From NCBI GenBank assembly GCA_013397845.1, contig VZTG01010071.1, forward strand, positions 558,001 through 622,000: DNA of 64,000 bases. Direction: 5' to 3'. Both the position numbers and the translations under genes were made by a program. This document shows positions 60,467 to 64,000 of this stretch, piece after piece (within the stretch, counting starts at the first letter, position 1; every line of letters starts with the position of its first letter). The notes beneath the pieces are model-generated. The model saw only the letters and a program-made list of their open reading frames with translations. It made no database searches and was not told where the DNA came from. The stretch is from Melanocharis versteri. Lineage: Eukaryota; Chordata; Aves; Passeriformes; Melanocharitidae.

Positions 60467-62579
60467 TCCCATTAGACAATGGGGCAAATGTAGTGTGCAT
60501 TACAGAGAAGGGTGGCTCGGAAAAGAACTGAGAAATACAGTTCAGTGGTTAAACACTAAATGAATCAGGAAGGTGGGAAAACTGGAAATTTTTAGATAAC
60601 CATCTTGAAGCTATTATGTTTTTTTCTTTTTTTCAGCTATGGTGGCATGCAAAATGAGTCCATAACTGAACATTTTAATGTAGGACAAAATGGAACTTCA
60701 TTGCTTTTGATGCCTTGTCTTGATTTGGTGTTATTCTAAATGATGAATACCATAAATTTTTTAATATATCTTTTAATTGTTAGGTAGTGATCAGATGTTT
60801 AATCAAGAAAGTATTAGTGATATTTTAAATTTTCATTTACAACTTAAGTAGCTGCGATGCTCTAATCCTGCTATAAGTATCTCTTAAATTCACTAATGAC
60901 ATCTTAAAACTTGGTGTCAAATTACATTTAGGTAGTGGGGTTTGGGAGAGGAAAAATGTGTATATTTTTATTAAAAGTGTATTGATGTAATCTTTGTAGC
61001 CAAGTAAAGGCTGTAAAAAACATTGGTGATTTTATCCTGTTCTACTATACCAAACCCACCAATGACACAGCCATTAGACTATGAAATCTTCCTTTTATTT
61101 TAAAAATACATCATGCCCCTCTCTCTTCTGTGGGATAATCAGGTGTTATGGCTTCTGCATTTGTTGGTATTGCTATAATTTTGGGAGTGTCCTCACAGTT
61201 ATTTGAATGCCTTCTAGCAGTGCATGTCCGGTGAAAGAAGAAAACACAGTTATTAGAAGCAATTCTTGGAGTCTTTGTTGCATTTTCCCTAAAGCTTGTA
61301 CCATCTGGGATTGTGGTACCAAGGAAAAAAAGGAATTAATTAAAATTTGGGGGGGGAAAGGCAATTTTTATTCCTCGTGATTCTGCTGAATAAGGTCTGA
61401 AACTCTAATGCTTCAAAATGCAGGGGGCAAAAAATCAAGAACTCAAAAAAAGCCCCAAACTTCTTCTGATTTAAACCAGTCTCATTATTTGAGTCTGTGT
61501 GTAAATCATGCTTGTTGAGTGCTTCAGATTACTGCTTCTGAGGTTTTCTAGGTTGTATTTTCTGGTTGTATTTATGCTATGAATTACTTTATAGCTTGTT
61601 GGGGTTTTTGGAGGTGGGAGGTTGTGTTGTTTACATTAGTGAATTGATTGCGAACAGTTTCCCAGAGAATATTCAATATCTGAAATTTCAGCTGGGTTGA
61701 TTAGCTGTGAATGCTCACATATGTTGTGTGGCTTTGTTCCAATTCCTGGATTCAATGAGCATAACAACTGTGGCAGTCGGGATTTTTAAAAGTACTGATG
61801 GTATCTGGAAGGCACCAGTTTTCTCCAAGTCCCATTGGCAAAGAGAGAGAGGGATAGGTCCCATTTAGGGACCTGAAGGGAACAAGACATAAGGACACTA
61901 ATGACACTTCCCTCTGCTTTCTCAAGTAGCTGTACACGCTTTCCAAAATACAGGTTCCTTTATGACCTTGAACAGCAAAAGGGGTTACTGCTGCCACTCA
62001 CTGCTTTTTTCCAGGGCTTACTCAGCTGTCAAAGGTGAAGCTCCAAGACTGAATTTAAGCAGAAGCAGCAGTGGGATGTAGTGGAACCAGGGAGAAATGC
62101 TGTCATGAACACAGATTTCTGCAGATAAAAATTATTCTTCAAGCCCTTTAAGCACATGTTATTCTTTGAACATAAAGGGCTGTGTTAGTTAATTTTCTTT
62201 CTTTGGCATGATTGGCAGCCTATCTGTTGAGACAAGACAGAATAACAGCCACGGAAAGGTTTGATGGGTCAGAAGAGTAGGCAAGCAAATCTGCCCAGCA
62301 TATGGAAGTCTGAATGTTGCAGCACACAGCCTGGGACAGGCACTGCTCTCTTAACTTCCCAGAAATCCAAAAATCAGTGCTGTTCCTTCAGTCCAAATGA
62401 AGTGACATTTGGCTGAAATGGGTGGGACCTAACAACTGTAATCAGACTATTTGTGGATGTATTTTCTTTTCTGGAGCTTACAAACACATGTGTTGATAAA
62501 GGGTCTGAGTAGTAAGTGTGTTCTAAGAGAGGGCAACCAAGAGCTTCATATTAGAATCAGCAATGTTCTCCTTATTTCA
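60467..62579. other. AT-rich noncoding DNA, no gene seen
   Basis: Low-GC sequence with a G8 run near 61350. Open frames are 81 codons or fewer. No repeat family recognised. Confidence 0.6.
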
Positions 62580-62623
62580 GTGCAGAGCTAGTTGCATTTT
62601 CTTTTGTTCTTTCAACAGGTTAG

Positions 62624-62644
62624 TAATTACTGTTGCAGTAATTA
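62624..62644. promoter_or_regulatory. Paired homeodomain palindrome
   Basis: TAATTACTG (62624-62632) and its exact reverse complement CAGTAATTA (62636-62644) are separated by three bases, giving two TAATTA homeodomain cores in inverted orientation. Such symmetric sites suit homeodomain dimers. It lies 14 bp upstream of a TATA-like box. Confidence 0.45.
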
Positions 62645-62658
62645 GGCTTGATGGAGAG

Positions 62659-62666
62659 TATATAAG
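62659..62666 (+). promoter_or_regulatory. TATA-like box
   Basis: TATATAAG closely fits a TATA box on the plus strand and follows the homeodomain palindrome closely. If used, transcription would start about 25-30 bp downstream (near 62690). No transcript evidence is available, and chance TATA words are common in AT-rich DNA. Confidence 0.25.
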
Positions 62667-63059
62667 ACAATAAATGGTTATTCTGTGCAGTAGTGGGGGA
62701 TATTTGGTGCCAAGCTTATTATTTTCAGTCAAAGCTAATTATCTCTATTATAATACATGACTCTCTTCCTTGAATTATGAGTGGGAAACTGCTGAATAGA
62801 TTTTATTTTTTTTTCAAAGTGCCCTGAACCATGGAGAGAAATGAAAATTAAAAACAATGAAAAGCTTGTTAGACAATGAGACGACTCATCTATAAAGCTA
62901 TTTCTGATAGATTTTTCCCCCCTCCTCTCTCATCTGCAGTTATATAAATATCAAATACTTATCAGGAAATAAATTGTTGCATTACACATGGTTTGGGTGT
63001 GAAAGTCTAATTTAGACATCAGAGAAACCGGTGTGGATGCAGTGGAGGGCAGGCAGGGA

Positions 63060-63835
63060 GCTGCATGGCCAGCCGGGAGCGCTGGCGCTGGCTGAGGGGA
63101 GCCGTGAGGTCACCCCTGGACCCAGCTGTGCTGCCCTCAGCCCGGCCGGCCTCCGCTAGCAAGGGCTTTGTAGATGCTCCTATCAAGCGCCTTTGACAAA
63201 GACTGGCTGCCCAGAACTGGCATCTGTTTTGCTTGTGTTTAGGGCCTGCCCTGGAAATCTGAGCAGGGAAGCAATGTCAGAAGGGATTATACCCTCTGGC
63301 TGGCTTACCTCGAGCGATAAGGCCGGCAGAGAGCGTGACTTTGACTGGTAGGGTTTGTCTGCTCGGCAGATGCTACCCTGTCATTGATTAATAATGCAGC
63401 CGGCCCCGCTCCCCTTACATCATGGTTTCAATTTGTAGCAGTGACAAGGCTGATCGCCTTTCCAGTCTTAGCCGGCTTACAACATACCCCGGGTGTGCTT
63501 TGCCCCACACATCTGAATCATGCTGTAACTTGACCCCCTGACTGGTGAAACCCGTAGTAGAGCTGCAGCTCACTGCCAGCGCCGGCGGCCGCAGCTCAGG
63601 CGACTCGCGGCAGCGCTGCTCCCAGCCCTTCCGACCGCGTGGCCGAATCGCCTTCCCGTGGGGACTGGGGGGCGAGGCTGAGTGGGAGGAGGTGGTTCAC
63701 AGCCACGCTTTGTCTGAATGCGCTGACAGCCACCAGTGCGTGGACAGCTGGACCAAAGAGCTGGGAAGCGCTTCTGGGTCCTGTGTTCGCAAAGCAGTCA
63801 TTGAAATACCCTCGTCAGGCTCTGTCGGGTGATTG
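63060..63835. promoter_or_regulatory. CpG-rich region, possible second CpG island
   Basis: CpG density rises, with roughly fifteen CpGs in about 125 bp at 63577-63700, plus clusters near 63310-63340 and 63400. No TATA box is seen in this part. A 95-codon plus frame (63545-63832) crosses it but is unrecognised and likely compositional. It may be the edge of a promoter island continuing beyond the window. Confidence 0.45.
63191..63201. promoter_or_regulatory. Palindromic TCF/LEF-like site
   Basis: CTTTGACAAAG is a palindrome around a central A and places a CTTTG core, as used by TCF/LEF and SOX HMG proteins, on both strands. Motif-only evidence. Confidence 0.3.
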
Positions 63836-63923
63836 ATGGGGCAGTGGGAAAGGCAGCTGGTTGCTGTTGCTTTTCGCTGTTGAGTGTAAATACTCCTGTG
63901 TTAAGAGGGCATGGGGCAGGGAA

Positions 63924-63973
63924 GTGTGTGTGTGTGTGTGTGTCTGTGTGTGTGTGTGTGCGTGCGTGTGTGC
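63924..63973. repeat. (TG)n microsatellite
   Basis: About 50 bases of alternating TG with single C interruptions and two CGTG variants at the right end. It is a typical vertebrate dinucleotide repeat, with Z-DNA potential and probable length polymorphism. Confidence 0.97.
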
Positions 63974-64000
63974 AAAGTTCTGCCATTTCCTGCTTTCCAC

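Larger units (their letters stand above)
62580..63480. promoter_or_regulatory. Candidate regulatory region, motif-dense
   Basis: The region holds a dense mix of developmental-type words: a homeodomain palindrome, GCTAATTATCTC (about 62734), GATTGATTAATAATGCA-type sequence (about 63385), a CTTTGACAAAG palindrome and an AGGTCA half-site (about 63107). GC rises through it towards the window edge. It resembles vertebrate conserved noncoding sequence, but this is judgement by eye; no alignment was possible. Confidence 0.35.

Noticed and set aside
60119..60563. Overlapping 119-123-codon frames on both strands
   Set aside because: They cross the T/G-rich low-complexity tract and give Phe/Val/Gly or Lys/Asn/Pro runs with no domain.
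1..64000. Bacterial-type features, CRISPR arrays, operons or tRNA genes
   Set aside because: No regularly spaced direct repeats with unique spacers, no dense coding, and no A-box/B-box pair or tRNA cloverleaf were seen; CR1 elements place the sequence in a bird genome.

Overview
This window looks like bird (avian) nuclear DNA. The main evidence is three minus-strand CR1 LINE fragments (about 2258-2945, 16530-16718 and 22660-22845). Two of them carry the bird-type CR1 3' end, and one carries a recognisable remnant of the reverse-transcriptase ORF C-terminus. The rest is mostly AT-rich, CpG-poor, stop-rich sequence with short microsatellites and a few very old MIR-like remnants. That composition fits vertebrate intron or intergenic DNA. 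I recognise no protein-coding exon, tRNA, rRNA or CRISPR array, and I cannot name the resident gene.

Layout. 1-11.8 kb is ordinary noncoding DNA with one good CR1 copy. 11.8-14.0 kb is a strong CpG island, broken by a 604-bp assembly gap (13175-13778). Most of the island left of the gap is an extremely CpG-dense minisatellite (about 12205-13174). It is built on a 36-39-bp motif, partly arranged as a 61-bp higher-order unit. A textbook CTCF-type motif lies just right of the gap (13842-13857). 14-40.7 kb is AT-rich noncoding DNA with old repeats, a PBX/MEIS-type motif pair at 28.75-28.81 kb and a CpG-enriched patch at 33.2-33.4 kb. 40.76-41.04 kb holds two long polypyrimidine tracts. 41-62.5 kb is again unremarkable apart from small tandem duplications and one 204-codon open frame of unknown meaning (59461-60075, minus). 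62.6-63.85 kb changes character: a homeodomain-type palindrome beside a TATA-like box, several developmental-type motifs, and rising GC and CpG towards the right edge. This may be a regulatory region or the edge of a second CpG island.

The most interesting signal is inside the minisatellite. It contains 15 copies of the E-box CACGTG in about 700 bp, and five neighbouring pairs are separated by exactly 6 bp. A further pair with a 7-bp spacer lies 1.6 kb beyond the gap (15551-15569). Tandem E-boxes with 6-7-bp spacing are the arrangement described for CLOCK:BMAL1 targets, so this CpG island could be an amplified E-box platform. It could equally be a side effect of repeat expansion. Open frames across the array and the gap are artefacts of a stop-poor repeat and of Ns, and are not annotated as genes.
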